The notes below the pieces were generated by a model. It saw nothing but the letters and a program-made list of their open reading frames with translations. It was not told the DNA's origin and made no database searches. From assembly GCF_910594005.1 (NCBI RefSeq), contig NC_057835.1:49128001-49192000 (forward strand): a stretch of DNA of 64,000 nucleotides, in the 5' to 3' direction. This document shows, one piece after another, positions 1-11,935 of this stretch. How positions within the stretch are numbered: position 1 is the stretch's first letter; the number at the start of each line of letters is the position of its first letter. Source of the stretch: Cervus elaphus. Taxonomy: Eukaryota > Chordata > Mammalia > Artiodactyla > Cervidae. The position numbers and the translations under genes are program-made.

Positions 1-713
1 TAGTAAATATTTATTATATAAAAATATATTTAATTGCAAAATAACCATCTCTTCTTAATGGTGTAAATGTTGGACCTGACTTTTTCCCAGATTATTTGAT
101 TAAAAGAAAACATTTAGGTTTTTTTTAGTTTTACTGGAATATATCTATATTTTTTACCCTTCATATTATTATCTTAACCCCATATATTATGTTTGTTTTC
201 TTCCTTTCTTATAGGAAGTATTTTAAAATCATATATTAAATTATTGCATTCTATAACTTTTCTAATTTTGAAATATTACCATATGGGTTGCATAATTATT
301 ACTTAAAATAAGTTTTAAAATAAACCTCATAAATGTCACCTTTTGTCATAGTTCTTTTAAGAATATTCTTTAATAACGATACTCATATTCTTCCATTTTA
401 ATTTTAGAATTTTGGGGGGAATTATTATTGATGGCTCCTTGTAATTGCTACCATCTTTTCTAAATGCCAAGAAACTAGATTAATTTGGTTGTGGATTGGC
501 GTCAAACTTACCTGTTTGTCATATCCAGCATGCCTCTTTTCCCATTTCTAAAACTCTTAATATTTCCCTATCTCTGAACTTTTGAACCCTCTTCCATTTT
601 TCACAGCTGCTTGAATGCTATTAACAATTGCTTTGAGATTGTAACTGTGAGTGTCTTTAGTATCCTGGAACATAGTTCTCTATATATTGTTGATTCAAAT
701 GTATTAAATGAGT
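1..713. other. AT-rich single-copy-looking DNA
   Basis: Strongly AT-rich sequence with no repeat family I can name and no open frame of note. Heavily decayed L1 is possible but I cannot support it. Confidence 0.5.
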
Positions 714-725
714 GAGGTGCATTTT

Positions 726-786
726 TGTTTTGTTTTGTTCTTTTTTAATTGGAAAATATTTGCTTTACAATTTTGTGTTGATTTCT
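726..786 (-). mobile_element. L1 3' end with T-tract, part of a chimeric insertion
   Basis: A T-rich tract (the A-tail of a minus-strand element) is followed by about 45 bp matching the artiodactyl L1 3' terminus, the segment that reads attggaggataattactttac in better copies such as 62043-62062. It abuts a SINE head at 787. The pair is flanked by a 12-bp direct repeat (714-725 and 874-885, one mismatch), so both parts probably arrived together. Confidence 0.7.
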
Positions 787-868
787 GGGGCTTCCCTGGT
801 GGCTCAGATGGTAAAGAATCTGCCTGCAATGCAGGAGACCTGGGTTCGATCCCAGGATTGGCAGAAGC
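787..868 (+). mobile_element. Bov-tA tRNA-like head, truncated
   Basis: About 80 bp of the tRNA-derived half of Bov-tA: the gcttccctggtggctcag start with A-box-like region, then the GGTTCGATCCC B-box. The Bov-A body and 3' tail are missing. It shares one target duplication with the opposite-strand L1 end to its left. Confidence 0.8.
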
Positions 869-885
869 ATAATGAGGTACATTTT

Positions 886-1837
886 GAATTGTCTTCATTG
901 ATATCTTAAGTTGCCATTTTCATCCCATATGCTTTCCAACCTTCTACTTTAAAAACTTGAACCACAGTTAAATCAGAAAACTAACTCATTCCTCTTTTAT
1001 ATAATCTATGTAGTCATCCATTCACATTCTCCATTCATTCAATCAAAAAAGTACTTCTTTTCCAGATTTTATACCTGGCTCTGGAGGTTATGACCATGGA
1101 CAGTATCCATGCTTTTATATAGCTTAAACGTGGAAGTCTTTTCTTTCCTCAGTACTAAAAATAACTAGAATAAGGGATAAAGAAGGATAAGAAAGAGGAA
1201 ACCACTGAAATTTTCTTGTCTTCAGATTTTTAATCAGAATAGTAGAATTTTTAGAGACACATTTCAGTTATTTTTCCCCAGTTTTATCGTTTATTCCAAA
1301 GTTAATCATCAAAAGTTAGTGGCAAATTGTGAGCTTGATAAACATTTTAGACCCTCTGCCTCATCTTGTGTATATATTCCAAGACCACAAACTTACACTA
1401 TTAATTGGTCAGGTCTGAGCACCATAGAAGGGACTACCAACCACCCTGATGAGTCTTTTCCTTTTTTAAGGAACTACCTGTGTTCTTTCACAAAGGATCA
1501 GCCTTTGATTTCTTCCTAGCAGTTGGTACAGGATCGTCTTACTTCATCAGGTTTGAAATTAATCTCCAAGTGGAAACTCTATTGTGCTTTCCTCATTATC
1601 TTTCCTTCAGTCTCTCATTCTTCAACTCTCTTAATCCTTACCATTCATTTCTCTATTCCTTATCAATGGCTTTATTGATTTCTGTTTATAATCATTCTAC
1701 TGTTCTCTCTTAAGAATCTATCATTCTCTCCTATAAGGGTGGTATGGGAGGGCATTCCCCAACACTTGCATTCATTTTCTTCTCTAACAGATTATATAAA
1801 TAGCAAATGCAGTTGAGTTTTCAACATGAACTTCCAT
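886..1837. other. Unassigned DNA before the BovB
   Basis: No repeat family or gene recognised. Two short plus-strand open frames around 1319-1713 have no domain, no repeat match and no splice context that I can see. Confidence 0.4.
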
Positions 1838-2292
1838 AAGCCTCTTATCCTTCTCCATCAGAGGGCAGACAGACTGAAAATCACAATTGCAGAAAACTAA
1901 CCAGTCTGATCACATGGACTACAGCCTTGACTAACTCAGTGAAACTATGAGCCATGCCACGTAGAGCCATTCAAGACAGACGGGTCATGGTGGAGAGCTC
2001 TGACAAAATGTTGTCCACTGGAGAAGGGAATGGCAAACCACTTCAGTATTCTTACCTTGAGAACCCCATGAACAGTGTGAAAAGGCAAAAAGATATGACA
2101 CTGAAAGATGAACTCCCCAGGTCAGTAGGTGCCCAATATGCTACTGGAGATCAGTGAAGAAATAACTCCAGAAAGAGTGAAGAGATGGAGCCAAAGCAAA
2201 AACAACACCTAGTTGTGGATGTGACTGGTGATAGAAGCAAAGTCCGAAGCTGTAAAGATTAATATTGCATAGGAATCTGGAATGTTAGGTCT

Positions 2293-2990
2293 ATGAATAA
2301 AGGTAAATTAGAAGTGGTCAAACAGGAGATGGCAAGAGTGAACGTTGACATTTTAGGAATCAGCGAACTAAAATGGACTGGAATGGGTGAATTTAACTCA
2401 GATGACCATTATATCTACTACAGTGGGCAAGAATCCCTTAGAAGAAATGGAGTAGCCATCATAGTCAACAAGAGTTTGAAATGCAGTACTTGGATGCAAT
2501 CTCGAAAACAACAGAATGATCTCTGTTCCTTTCCAAGGCAAACCATTCAGAATCATGGTAATCCAAGTCTATGCCCCAACCAGTAATGCTGAAGAAGTTG
2601 AAGCTGAATGGTTCTATGAAGACCTACAAGACCTTCCAGAACTAACAGTAACTAACACTAACAAAAAATGTCCTTTTCATTATAGGGGACTAGAATGCAA
2701 AAGTAGGAAGTCAAGAAACACCTGGAGTAACAGGCAAATTTGGCTTTGGAGTACAGAATGAAGCAGGGCAAATGCTGATAGTTTTGCCAAGAGAACACAC
2801 TAGTCATAGCAAACACCCTGTTCCAACAACACAAGAGAAGACTCTACACATGTACATCACCAGATGGTCAATACTGAAATCAGATTGATTATATTCTTTG
2901 CAGCCAGAGTTGGAGAAGCTCTACACAGTCAGCAAAAACAATACTGGGAGCTGACCGTGGCTCAGATCATGAACTCCTTATTGCCAAATT
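2293..2990 (+). pseudogene. BovB endonuclease domain remnant
   Basis: The frame opening at 2293 gives an AP-endonuclease-like N-terminus with LGISELKWTG and NGVAIIVNKS, the region that in active RTE elements nicks target DNA for target-primed reverse transcription. The frame breaks near 2500-2590, continues in a second frame (QVYAPTSNAEEVEAEWFYED) and breaks again before 2770. Later pieces (gtaggaagtcaagaaacacc at about 2703; gatcatgaactcctta at about 2966) stay recognisable at the DNA level. It cannot encode an active enzyme. Confidence 0.85.
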
Positions 2991-3000
2991 CAGACTTAAA

Positions 3001-4240
3001 TTGAAGAAAGTAGGGAAAACCACTAGACCATTCAGGTATGACCTAAATCAAATCCCTTACAATTATACGGTGGAAGTGAGAAATAGATTCAAGGGATTCG
3101 ATCTTATAGACAGAGTACCTGAAGAACTATGGACAGAGGTTTGTGACATTGTACAGGAGACAGGGATCAAGACCATCCCCAAGAAAAAGAAATGCAAAAA
3201 AACAAAATGGCAGTCTGAGGAGGCCTTACAAATAGCTGTGAAAAGAAGAGAGGCGAAAAGCAAAGGAGAAAAGGAAAGATATACCCATTTGAATGCAGAG
3301 TTCCAAAGAGTAGGAAGGAGAGATAAGAAAGCCTTCCTCAGTGATCAGTGCAAAGAAATAGAGGAAAATAATAGAATGGGAAAGACTAGAGATCTCTTCA
3401 AGAAAATTCAAGATACCAAGGGAACATTTCATGCAAAGATGGGCTCGATAAAGGACAGAAATGGTGTGGACCTAACAGAAGCAGAAGATATTAAGAAGAG
3501 GTGGCAAGAATACACACAAGAACTATACAAAAAAAATCTTCATGACCCAGATAATCCTGATGGTATGATCACTCACCTAGATCGAGACATTCTGGAATGT
3601 GAAGTCAAGTGGGCCTTAGGAAGCATCACTACAAACAAAGCTAGTAGAGGTGATGGAATTCCTGTTGAGCTATTTCAAATGCTAAAAAATATGCTGTGAA
3701 AGTGTTGCACTCAATATGCCAGCAATTCTGGAGAACTCAGCAGTGGCCACAGGACTGGAAAAGGTCAGTTTTCATTCCAATCCCAAAGAAAGGCAATGCC
3801 AAAGAATGCTCAAACTACTGCACAGTTGTACTCATCTCACATGCTAGTAAAGTAATGCTCAAAATTCTCCAAGCCAGGCTTCAACAGCACATGAACTGTG
3901 AACTTCCAGATGTTCAAGCTGGTTTTAGAAAAGGCAGAGGAACCAGAGATCAAATTGCTAACATCTGCTGGATCATAGAAAAAGAAAAGAGAGCTCCAGA
4001 AAAGCATCTATTTCTGCTTTATTGACTATATCAAAGCCTTTAACTGTGTGGATCACCACAAACTGTGGAAAATTCTTAAAGGGATGGGAATACCAGACCA
4101 CCTGACCTGCCTCTTGAGAAATCTGTATGCAGGTCAGGAAGCAACAGTTAGAACTGGACAGGGAACAGCAGACTGTTCCAAATAGGTAAAGGAGTACATC
4201 GAGGCTGTATATTGCCACCCTGCTTATTTAACTTATATGC
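3001..4240 (+). pseudogene. BovB reverse transcriptase remnant lacking the YADD region
   Basis: A 232-codon open stretch (3001-3699) covers the linker and N-terminal RT (YDLNQIPYNY; DPDNPDGMITHLDRDILECE; NKASRGDGIPVELFQ). After a frameshift, 3696-4025 carries the next RT blocks (WPQDWKRSVFIPIPKKGNAK, then DVQAGFRKGRGTRDQIANI). The catalytic YADD block expected about 180 bp further on is absent because of the deletion near 4240. DNA-level homology resumes after it with the C-terminal region around 4281-4700. Confidence 0.88.
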
Positions 4241-4707
4241 AGTTCATGTTGAAAACATGAGTCAAGTCAAGGCTATGGTTTTTTCAGTAGTCATGTAAGG
4301 ATGTGAGAGTTGGACTATAAAGTAAGCTGAGTGCTAAAGAATTGATGCTTTTGAACTGTGGTGTTGGAGAAGACTCTTGAGAGCCCCTTGGATACCAAGG
4401 AGATCCAACCAGTCCATCCTAAAGGAAATCAGTCCTGAATATTCATTTGAAGGACTGATGCTGAAGCTGAAACTCCAACACTTTGGCCCCCTGATGCAAA
4501 GAACTGACTCATTTGAAAAGACCCTGATGCTGGGAAAGATTGAAGGTGGGAGGAGAAGGGGACGACAGAGGATGAGATGGTTGGATGGCGTCCCAGACTC
4601 AATGGACATGAGTTTGAGTAAACTCTGGGAGTTGGTGATGGGCAGGGAGGCCTGGCATGATACAGTCCATGGGGTCACAAAGTCTGACACAACTGAGCAA
4701 CTGAACT

Positions 4708-5169
4708 GAACTAAAAGAGTGTCTTTGGTATTCATCATTTTGCTGCTCAGATTAGTGAACTCCCACCACCCCCCACTTGCTCCACCCACATCTGCTCCCA
4801 AGCTTTCTGTAAAACCTGCAAAAAGAGTTTAGAAAAATCAAGTTGTTTTTCATGGAAATTATAAAGTTGAGAGATACAAATATGGACTGGGCTTCTGGTA
4901 TATGTAGTGGTTGATAAAGGAAGTTAAAATGAGGTTTAAGCTGTATAAAAATGGTACCCTTAGATGAGAGAGGCCAATTGACTCTGATCTGCTTCAAAGG
5001 CCAAGGAGAGGCTTATTCTGGTCAGCGCCCCAGGAATGACTGAACCTAGAAAAGTTTGTACCACCAAACTCACTCTAGAATTGGAGGCAAATCCACAACC
5101 AGAATAATTAGCATTGGCCTGGTCAGCACATCTCTTTTCTGTAGTCAAATTATATTAATCAATTCAACT
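4708..5169. other. Unassigned DNA
   Basis: Includes a C-rich patch at 4758-4800. No repeat or gene recognised. Confidence 0.4.
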
Positions 5170-5400
5170 TTTTTTCATTTAGCATCTATAAAATATCAGA
5201 TATTGTAATAGGTTCTGAGGTTACGTGAGACAAAAGACCCCTCATACAGAAATCTTAAAAAGGTGTTGAAGTACTGAGATGCAGATGATAATAAACTGGA
5301 TAAGCAGGGCAATGATAAAGAAAGTGCTAGATGCTATACAAACCTACAAGGGAGGCGTCAAATTTATATCAGATGTGTTAGAGAAGGTTTTCCAGGAATA
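5170..5400 (-). repeat. L2 LINE fragment
   Basis: Reads like the reverse complement of the L2 3' region: interval counting and tail-proximal text around tgataataaactggataagc and aggttttccaggaataa match the order seen in other L2 3' copies. Strongly diverged. Confidence 0.45.
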
Positions 5401-5616
5401 AATCACTTCTCCATAACCTAACGGTTAAGAAATCCTTAGCTAGTCAAAAGTGAGATGATTATGGGTTTGAGTGGTGATTCTGGCTGAGGGAGCAAGGGTA
5501 TATTGATGTCATTTACCATTTAGCTGTATTATATTTGGACCTCTATTTCATCATAAATAAGTTAAGACTGAGATCATTTAAAATCTGTTGTTTCTATCCA
5601 GCTACATATTGGAGTT

Positions 5617-5822
5617 GGGCTTCCCTTGTGGCTCAGACAGTAAAGAATCTGCCTACAATGTGGGAGACCAGGGTTCAATCCCTGGGTTGGGAAGATCTCC
5701 TGGAGATGGCATGGCAACCCACTCCAGTACTCTTGCCTGGAGAATCCCCATGGACAGAGGAGCCTGGTGGGCTACAGTCCACGGGGTCACAAAGATTTGG
5801 ACATGACTGAGTGACAAAGCAC
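5617..5822 (+). mobile_element. Bov-tA SINE, full length
   Basis: Complete tRNA-derived head (gggcttcccttgtggctcag, B-box ggttcaatccc) plus Bov-A body (gcaacccactccagtac, ggtgggctacagtccac) and terminal tgactgagtgacaaag. A perfect 13-bp target duplication, acatattggagtt, lies at 5604-5616 and 5823-5835 and fixes both ends exactly. RNA polymerase III-type, moved by LINE machinery. Non-coding; the frames across it are meaningless. Confidence 0.96.
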
Positions 5823-5835
5823 ACATATTGGAGTT

Positions 5836-8283
5836 ATATTACCCTACTGACTAGAATACTCTGAGTCCAATGGCCAAGGCTTTGTTCTTCCTGGACAGTG
5901 CTTGGCTGGGCACTGCCAACATTGGCCTTGATCACTTTATTTTTCATTTTTTCTCATAACTGGCCAACCTTCTCCCTTTCTCAACCCCCAACTCCAAGCT
6001 GGACATACTCTCAAAGCTATGATAATGTATTCCAATAGATTATCTCAAAGTTCTGTTGCCTTAGAAGCTATTCTGCCTCCATCAAGGGTCTCTGCATATG
6101 TGTGTTCTGACCAAGAGTTCTTATTTTGCAATTTCTCAGAAACAAATCTATTTTTCTGTTGCTAGGAGCCATCTGATTGTAGTTTTTCATCTTCTCATAC
6201 TCCAGACTTATGATTTGCTTTCTTTTCAGTAGACAGAAAAGAGCACATATTTAATTTGGAATGAATAGGTCTTCTACCCAAAGGACCACTGTCCAGTAAC
6301 AGATGCTGCTCAACACTAAAAATACTCATTCATATTCAAATATTGTGATTGTCTATAAGAAATGGTACAATTGTGATCCCAGCAGTTGAGAGGAAATTGA
6401 CTCTGTTTTCTTAAGATCCTTTAAACCTTAGATTCTTTGAAATTAATCTCCAAGAGGAAACACTTGTGCTTTTCTCACTTAAAACTAGAAGATGAGTCAT
6501 CAGAAGATAAATTAGAGTTGGTATAGTTCAGTAGCACAGAGTCTCTGAAATGAAGATAAAAATGTCAAGAACAAAAGATTATAAAGACTATTGCTCTTGT
6601 TGTATGGAAGGGGGAAAAACATATCTTTATGAGATTCTTGCCACACTAGCACTGCAGAAAAATCAGGTCATGCTGCACTTTAAAAACTCTTAGATGACCT
6701 TTCTGGCCTGTCAGAATTAGTGGAGAAAATTTTAATGATACTCAGATCTATTGACGTTTTATGTGCTGAACTTTCTTGAGAAATCAGGGGACAACATGCC
6801 ATTTTAATTTTCAGTTCTACTTTTCTCTTAACTGTCATAACTTTTGATCACACCCATTTTTTTTCTTTGCCCTTTTTTTGGGAGGGAAATGAAATGCTTT
6901 AGAAAATGTCATCCTTGAAAGTTTTGGTTGATGTTATCAGGGACTGTCATTTTTGTTAGCCATCAGATGGCTCTGTGTCATTTATGTCAATATGTGAAAG
7001 TAACTAACCAAGAAATTTCATCAACTGATGGTGTGGATCGTTCATATACAAGTATCTAGACCTCTCTGCCATAATTTTTTTTTTCCAGAATAAAGCATTC
7101 CCTAACTCCCCATTTTCAGCCCCCAAGAAGTGACTTGCTCTTTAAGAGTTACATGACTTTTGACCTCTCTGCTTGAGGGAAATGAAGGGTGACTTGTCTG
7201 TGGGTAACCACGAAATGGTCCTTTGGTTATGAACTCATCCAGAGTTGACTGGCCAGTATTTGTCTAATAGATACACAGAACCTCGAACACTGTGGGTAGA
7301 TTGAGAGGTATCTGGGAAATGTAATATTCTTTAAATTACCAAGAAGTAATTTGATCTGAATAAGGCAACTCCAAAGAGAGCTCATTATGGTTCACCAAAA
7401 TGCAATTGCAAACTGTAATTGGATTTCTTTTTAAGATGAACAGCACACCCAGGGAAGTGGTGCATTTATCATTTTGTCAATCCTTTTCTAGAACTTGAGC
7501 ACTAGGGGCGATGGCACAGTGTCACCCCCTTAGGAACAGAGCATGCTCTGTATCTCAGATAGGGTAGGCAGACATGCTTTTTCTGTACACGATAGCCAAT
7601 AATGTGCTTTCAGCAGAGGAGGCATTATTCAGTGGGCATTTTTAGAAGGTTAACCTGAGAGCAGTATTTAGAGAAGATTGGAGGTCATGAAAGAAATTTG
7701 AGCATGGTAGAATATGAGACTGTTGTATTAGCCCAAACTTGTCATGTTGGGGGTCTGGGACTTAGGAGGAGGTGGTGGGACTGGAATGGAAGGTGGGGGT
7801 GTGAGGGATAATTCAGTGTGACTGCACCCAGTATGATTAATAACTTGTTTCATATTAGAGAGAGTGTTTTATGGGAAGAACCCTGGTCTTAGAATCTGGA
7901 AGAATAAAGAGATTTCCAAGGCAAGATTGAGGCTTCATTTTCTATTTTAAGAAAGAAAAGAGTTGAAATACAATGATCTCCAGTTCCTTTCTAGGGCTAA
8001 CATTTTAAAATGGGAAGACTTTAAGGCATTACAATTTTGCCCCTCATCCCTGTCAGGACGCTTAACATTAGGAGACAGAAAAAGGCACATTTGTTATTTG
8101 GTGTATCTCTGACTTCTCATTGGCACCCTGACATCTTTAATAGATCCCTGGATAAGCAAAACCCTGTTGTACAACCACAAGTTTTCTGACCCCTTCCAGA
8201 GTCAAGATCAACTGTCTTGTATGTACATATATTGGTGGATGGCATCTCATAAACTAATTTTATGGTAAGGAATAATAGCCTAT
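5836..8283. other. Long single-copy stretch
   Basis: About 2.4 kb with no recognised repeat, no long open frame and only ordinary homopolymer runs. It is the longest repeat-free stretch in the first half, so it is a place where conserved regulatory DNA could lie, but nothing in the sequence alone shows it. Confidence 0.5.
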
Positions 8284-8293
8284 AATGGCTAAA

Positions 8294-8517
8294 GCAGAAC
8301 TTCAGGTGGTGCTATGGTAAAGAATCCACCTGCCAATGCAGGAGACTCAAGAGATGCAGGTTCAATCCTGGGTCAGGAAGATCCCCTGAAGTAGGAAATG
8401 ACAAACCACTTCAATAGTCTTGCCTGGACAATTCCATGGACAGAGCAACCTGGTGGGCTACAGTCCACGGGGTCACAAAGAGTCAGACATGACTGAGCAT
8501 GCACATTCCTCGCCCCA
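8294..8517 (+). mobile_element. Bov-tA SINE
   Basis: Full head-to-tail Bov-tA, starting gaacttcaggtggtgctatg and ending near agacatgactgagcatgcac. Flanked by a near-perfect duplication, aatggctaaa at 8284-8293 and aatggctgaaa at 8518-8528. Confidence 0.93.
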
Positions 8518-8544
8518 ATGGCTGAAACATTTTTTATTAGAGCT

Positions 8545-8790
8545 GATAATATTAATAATCTTTGTATAGTTGACCTAATTTTTAGAAATATCCCCATATC
8601 ATTTAGACTTCTCAGAAACACTATGAGGCATATCAACATTGGAGGTGTCAATATGTCTATTTTACAAATGAGAAAATGAGGTTTGGGGCAATTTAAGTAG
8701 GTTGCATAAGATCACCTAGCTAATAAGTGGCAAAGAAACTGAAATGCAGACTTTCTTACTCTAAGTCTGTTGCATTTTCCATTCTATTAA
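8545..8790 (+). repeat. MIR SINE (ancient)
   Basis: Contains the MIR core order: counts of atgaggc, attttacaaatgagaaaatg, agatcacctagctaataag, and a terminal segment ending in ctaagtctgttgcattttcc. Confidence 0.75.
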
Positions 8791-8999
8791 CATTTTAAGT
8801 CCCTAGGCAAGAATATAGAAGAAATGTTTTTGGTCCAAGGGCATTTGAAACCATCCAGTGATCACCATTTGGTATTTTTTTTTCTTTCCTACTTTCAGAT
8901 ATAGTCCCTGCAATAGTCTCATTCAGAATGGTTCTGACAACATTCTACCTAGTAATCCATAGCAATAATGATCATAATCACACTTTCTCCCCAACCATC

Positions 9000-9180
9000 C
9001 CAAAGAACTTTTAATGTATTAATGCTGTTAATTAATCTTCATGACATCTTAGCAAATGAAGCAGACTGCAAGCAGGAGGTCCCACTTGGCTGACTGGGAA
9101 GCTGAGGTAGGAAGGAATGTTAGGGAGCTGCCTCAAGGTGACAATAAATCAGCAGAGTTGGTGAGCCAAGAATAGCCTTT
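9000..9180 (+). repeat. Probable MIR, strongly decayed
   Basis: The order taatcttcatgacatc ... gctgcctcaaggtgacaa ... gcagagttggtgagccaag follows the MIR consensus, but the match is weak. Confidence 0.4.
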
Positions 9181-10518
9181 TCATAGCTGAAGCTTAAGAG
9201 TCTATTGGGAAGGGACTTGTGCTATTCTCCTTAGAAGATTACTGTTCAGACACCAGAAAAAATTGACACTTTAAAGCCAAGCTTTTCTTTGCTTACTTTC
9301 AGTGCTTTTGAATTCACTGCTTCTTTTCCTTTGGGGTCTGCACCTTTTTGCAACTGGGGTGACTTCATCTTTCTCTCTTCTGGGAGAACATGCCTAATTG
9401 TCCGGCAGATGACAATCTGTTTGCCCCTGCAGTGACCATCTCTGAGACCAGAGCACTCCAGTTTTTAATGGTTTCTCAGCAATTTGTCCTCTGAGTCTCC
9501 CCCTCCTCTCTTCAGGGCCCTAGGGTGGAGTCTTGTCTTTACAGCTCCCACATCTCCATTGGGATAAAGAGCGTTTATTTCTGATGTTGTATTTCAACAG
9601 TTTATTTTCATCAGAGAGAAGATTGAGTGACTGCATCCCTCTGTCTTAGAAATGATGACTGTGTCTGTAACCACGTGCTTGGTCCAGACCCTGTGTGGTT
9701 CCTGTGGTTACTGAGCACTGGGGACGGGGACTCGGGAGCAGTGACGGATTGCCCTGTGGCCAAGCGAAGGAGAGTGTTGTCTCTCTGTGGCAGGGAGTCC
9801 GGTTACACTGGGGGGAAAGGACGGGATTCCTGTAGGCTGACAGGAAGACCATAGTTATCTGTGGGAAAAGGAATGATTATGTTGCTCTGTTGTTGGGAAA
9901 TGAGGTAGCCTTTAACCTTGAGCCCAAATGGAAAATCCTGTTATGATTTACTTTAGCACTGCATTTAAACCCTCCACAATAATTAACCATCTTTCAGATA
10001 CCACCAGGATATTAGTTATCCAAAAAATATTATCCTGATGGTAAAAGTATCTGTAAAAGCCTCAGCTACTTAGTTCAGCAAAGATAATAGGACCAAAACA
10101 AAGCCCTTGCTAAAACAAGACCAAAGTATTTGCTCTACCTCTTTTCAAATCATTGTCTGATGTTTTCTTAAAAGCATCATGAGATCCAGGCAGGTGGTAC
10201 AAGCATGAGGAAGAGCCTAGGTAATCCTTTTTTTTAATTTAAACAAAGCATTTGCTCAATACTTATCTTCTATGACTGGAGACAAGTGAAATGGTAGAGG
10301 ATAAGATTAAAATGCTGGCAGATTTCTAGCAGCTTCAAGGCCAGGGATAGGGAAATAAATGCTATACATGTTACCACCTGCCATTCTCAAGTTCATGGCA
10401 GACATCACTAATGGATCGCATTGTTCTTCCCTGCTGAGTCTGTCCTCTGTTCACAATCTGCCTCACTGTGGCACTAAACATAGTCACAGTCAAGCTTTAG
10501 GACTTGGTTCCCCAGTTG
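9181..10518. other. Single-copy-looking DNA
   Basis: No repeat recognised. A locally GC-richer patch around 9660-9860 has short open frames on both strands without recognisable domains, so I do not call a gene. Confidence 0.45.
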
Positions 10519-10729
10519 AAACTTCCTTGGTGGCTTAGATGGTAAAGCATCCACCTACAATGCGGGAGAGCTGGGTTCAATCCCTGGGTTGGGAAGATCC
10601 TCTGGAGAAGGAAATGGCAACCCACTCCAGTACTCTTGCCTGGAAAATCCCATGGATGAAGGAGCATGGTAGGCTACAGTCCATGGAGTCGCAAAGAGTT
10701 GGACACAACTGAACGACTTCACTTTTCCC
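10519..10729 (+). mobile_element. Bov-tA SINE
   Basis: Head aaacttccttggtggcttag, B-box ggttcaatccc, Bov-A body, tail gacacaactgaacgacttca. No exact target duplication found. Confidence 0.92.
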
Positions 10730-11289
10730 TGTTTTAGAGCAAGCTGACTTACCTTGCTTTCCTCCAGAGTTAAACCAAAGGTACAGAGAGACTGGACATG
10801 TGCAGTGGGTGGGATGGATTGGTATTAATATAATTAAAATGTTTTTCAAGATAGCTAGGCTAGTCTGAAGTCTGCAGCTATGATAGAATTATCTCCGAGT
10901 TTAGAACACTTAAAGTTGCACCACTAATGAAAGAAATGCAATTTAAAACATCAATATTTTATCTTTTGAATTAAAAATTTGATAGTACAAAGAGTTTCTG
11001 GAAGGATTGTGGAAGCATGTAACCTCATAGATATATATATAGTATAGGTTGATACATAATTTTGAGGGCAATTGAGAAGTATCCCCCCAAATATTAAATG
11101 CATACACCATTTTTCCTAGTAATTCTACATCTACAGATGTTTCCACAAGTATTTAAGATTATATATTTAAAGGATATGCATGACTTTGTAGTATACTAAT
11201 TGCAAAATAATTAATTGAAGAATTAAAGATTACAATCTCTGTATCTCTCAGTAGAGTACTATGTAGGCATTTAGAATATTAGGATAGGT

Positions 11290-11705
11290 ATGAAATGGCA
11301 AATGGCTTTGTTTCTTTACAGTTCTTCAGTTCCTAGCTAATGTTTCCCTGCCTGTTGTCTTCATGCTTGGCCATATAACATGCATTGCCCATGAGACGTG
11401 AATGGGTATGATGTTTTCACATTCTGAAATGTGATTGCCTTGGGACTCTAGTTCCAACTCTCTGTCACATGAGCATAATGTCACATAGTGGCTACTTTCC
11501 CAGTTTGGGTTCCAAAATGAGAAAGTGAGTTGAACAGAACTTATTAGAGCACCAGATGACTCCAACTAAGTCAAACCAAACCCAAGAACTACAGTTGATC
11601 TACTCTCTTGGTGACATAAGCAATACATAAATGTTGTAGCCACTGAGAGTTTGAGGTTGTTTGTTACATGGCATTCCGGCAGCAAAACCTGACTGATACA
11701 CCTCA
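11290..11705 (+). repeat. LTR-like or other ancient interspersed repeat
   Basis: Interrupts the L1M. Its right end (tgtagccactgagagtttgag then gttgtttgttacatgg, then gactgatacacc) is a terminus common to an old mammalian repeat family whose name I do not assert; 40135-40600 shares the agccactgagattt signature. Confidence 0.45.
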
Positions 11706-11777
11706 TGTAGAAAAAAATGTCAGGAATATGCTGAATGAAAAAAGCTAATTATATAGCAACATAATATGATTTGCATT

Positions 11778-11818
11778 TAAAATATCTATCTATCTATCAT
11801 CTATTTATCCATCCATCT
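11778..11818. repeat. (TATC)n/(CATC)n microsatellite
   Basis: Imperfect tetranucleotide run tatctatctatctatcatc... inside the ancient L1M. Confidence 0.9.
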
Positions 11819-11830
11819 TTGCTTGTATTT

Positions 11831-11935
11831 TTTGTTTGTTTGGGGTTTTTTTGTAACATCTTAAGAAAGTTTGCTTAATTGTTTGTTTCTGTAACATCTT
11901 AAGAAAAACCCAAATGACCTTTTTGGCCAACCCAA
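11831..11935. mobile_element. Mariner-type MITE with internal duplication
   Basis: The right end is the ruminant mariner terminal repeat gacctttttggccaaccca followed by TA. The left terminal repeat has been lost. A 16-bp block, gtaacatcttaagaaa, occurs twice (11853-11868 and 11891-11906), each preceded by gtttgttt, so the core has been duplicated. Confidence 0.7.

Larger units (their letters stand above)
1838..4707 (+). mobile_element. BovB LINE (RTE clade), near full-length, internally deleted
   Basis: Starts near the usual BovB 5' region (ccttctccatcagagggcag at about 1851) and ends with the BovB 3' tail (gagcaactgaactgaact at about 4690-4707). The order is 5' leader, endonuclease, linker, reverse transcriptase, 3' end. 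Roughly 400 bp is missing near 4240: sequence jumps from the RT segment ending tttaacttatatgcag to the segment around gctatggttttttcag, which removes the region that carries the YADD catalytic motif in other copies. Several frameshifts and stops confirm it is dead. I found no clear target duplication. Confidence 0.92.

Noticed and set aside
787..868. Possible tRNA gene
   Set aside because: A- and B-box-like motifs are those of the Bov-tA head; it does not fold into an intact cloverleaf and repeats many times in the window.
3001..3699. A 232-codon open frame that looks like a host gene
   Set aside because: It is the BovB linker and N-terminal RT; flanking BovB sequence on both sides, frame breaks and the deletion show it is transposon debris.
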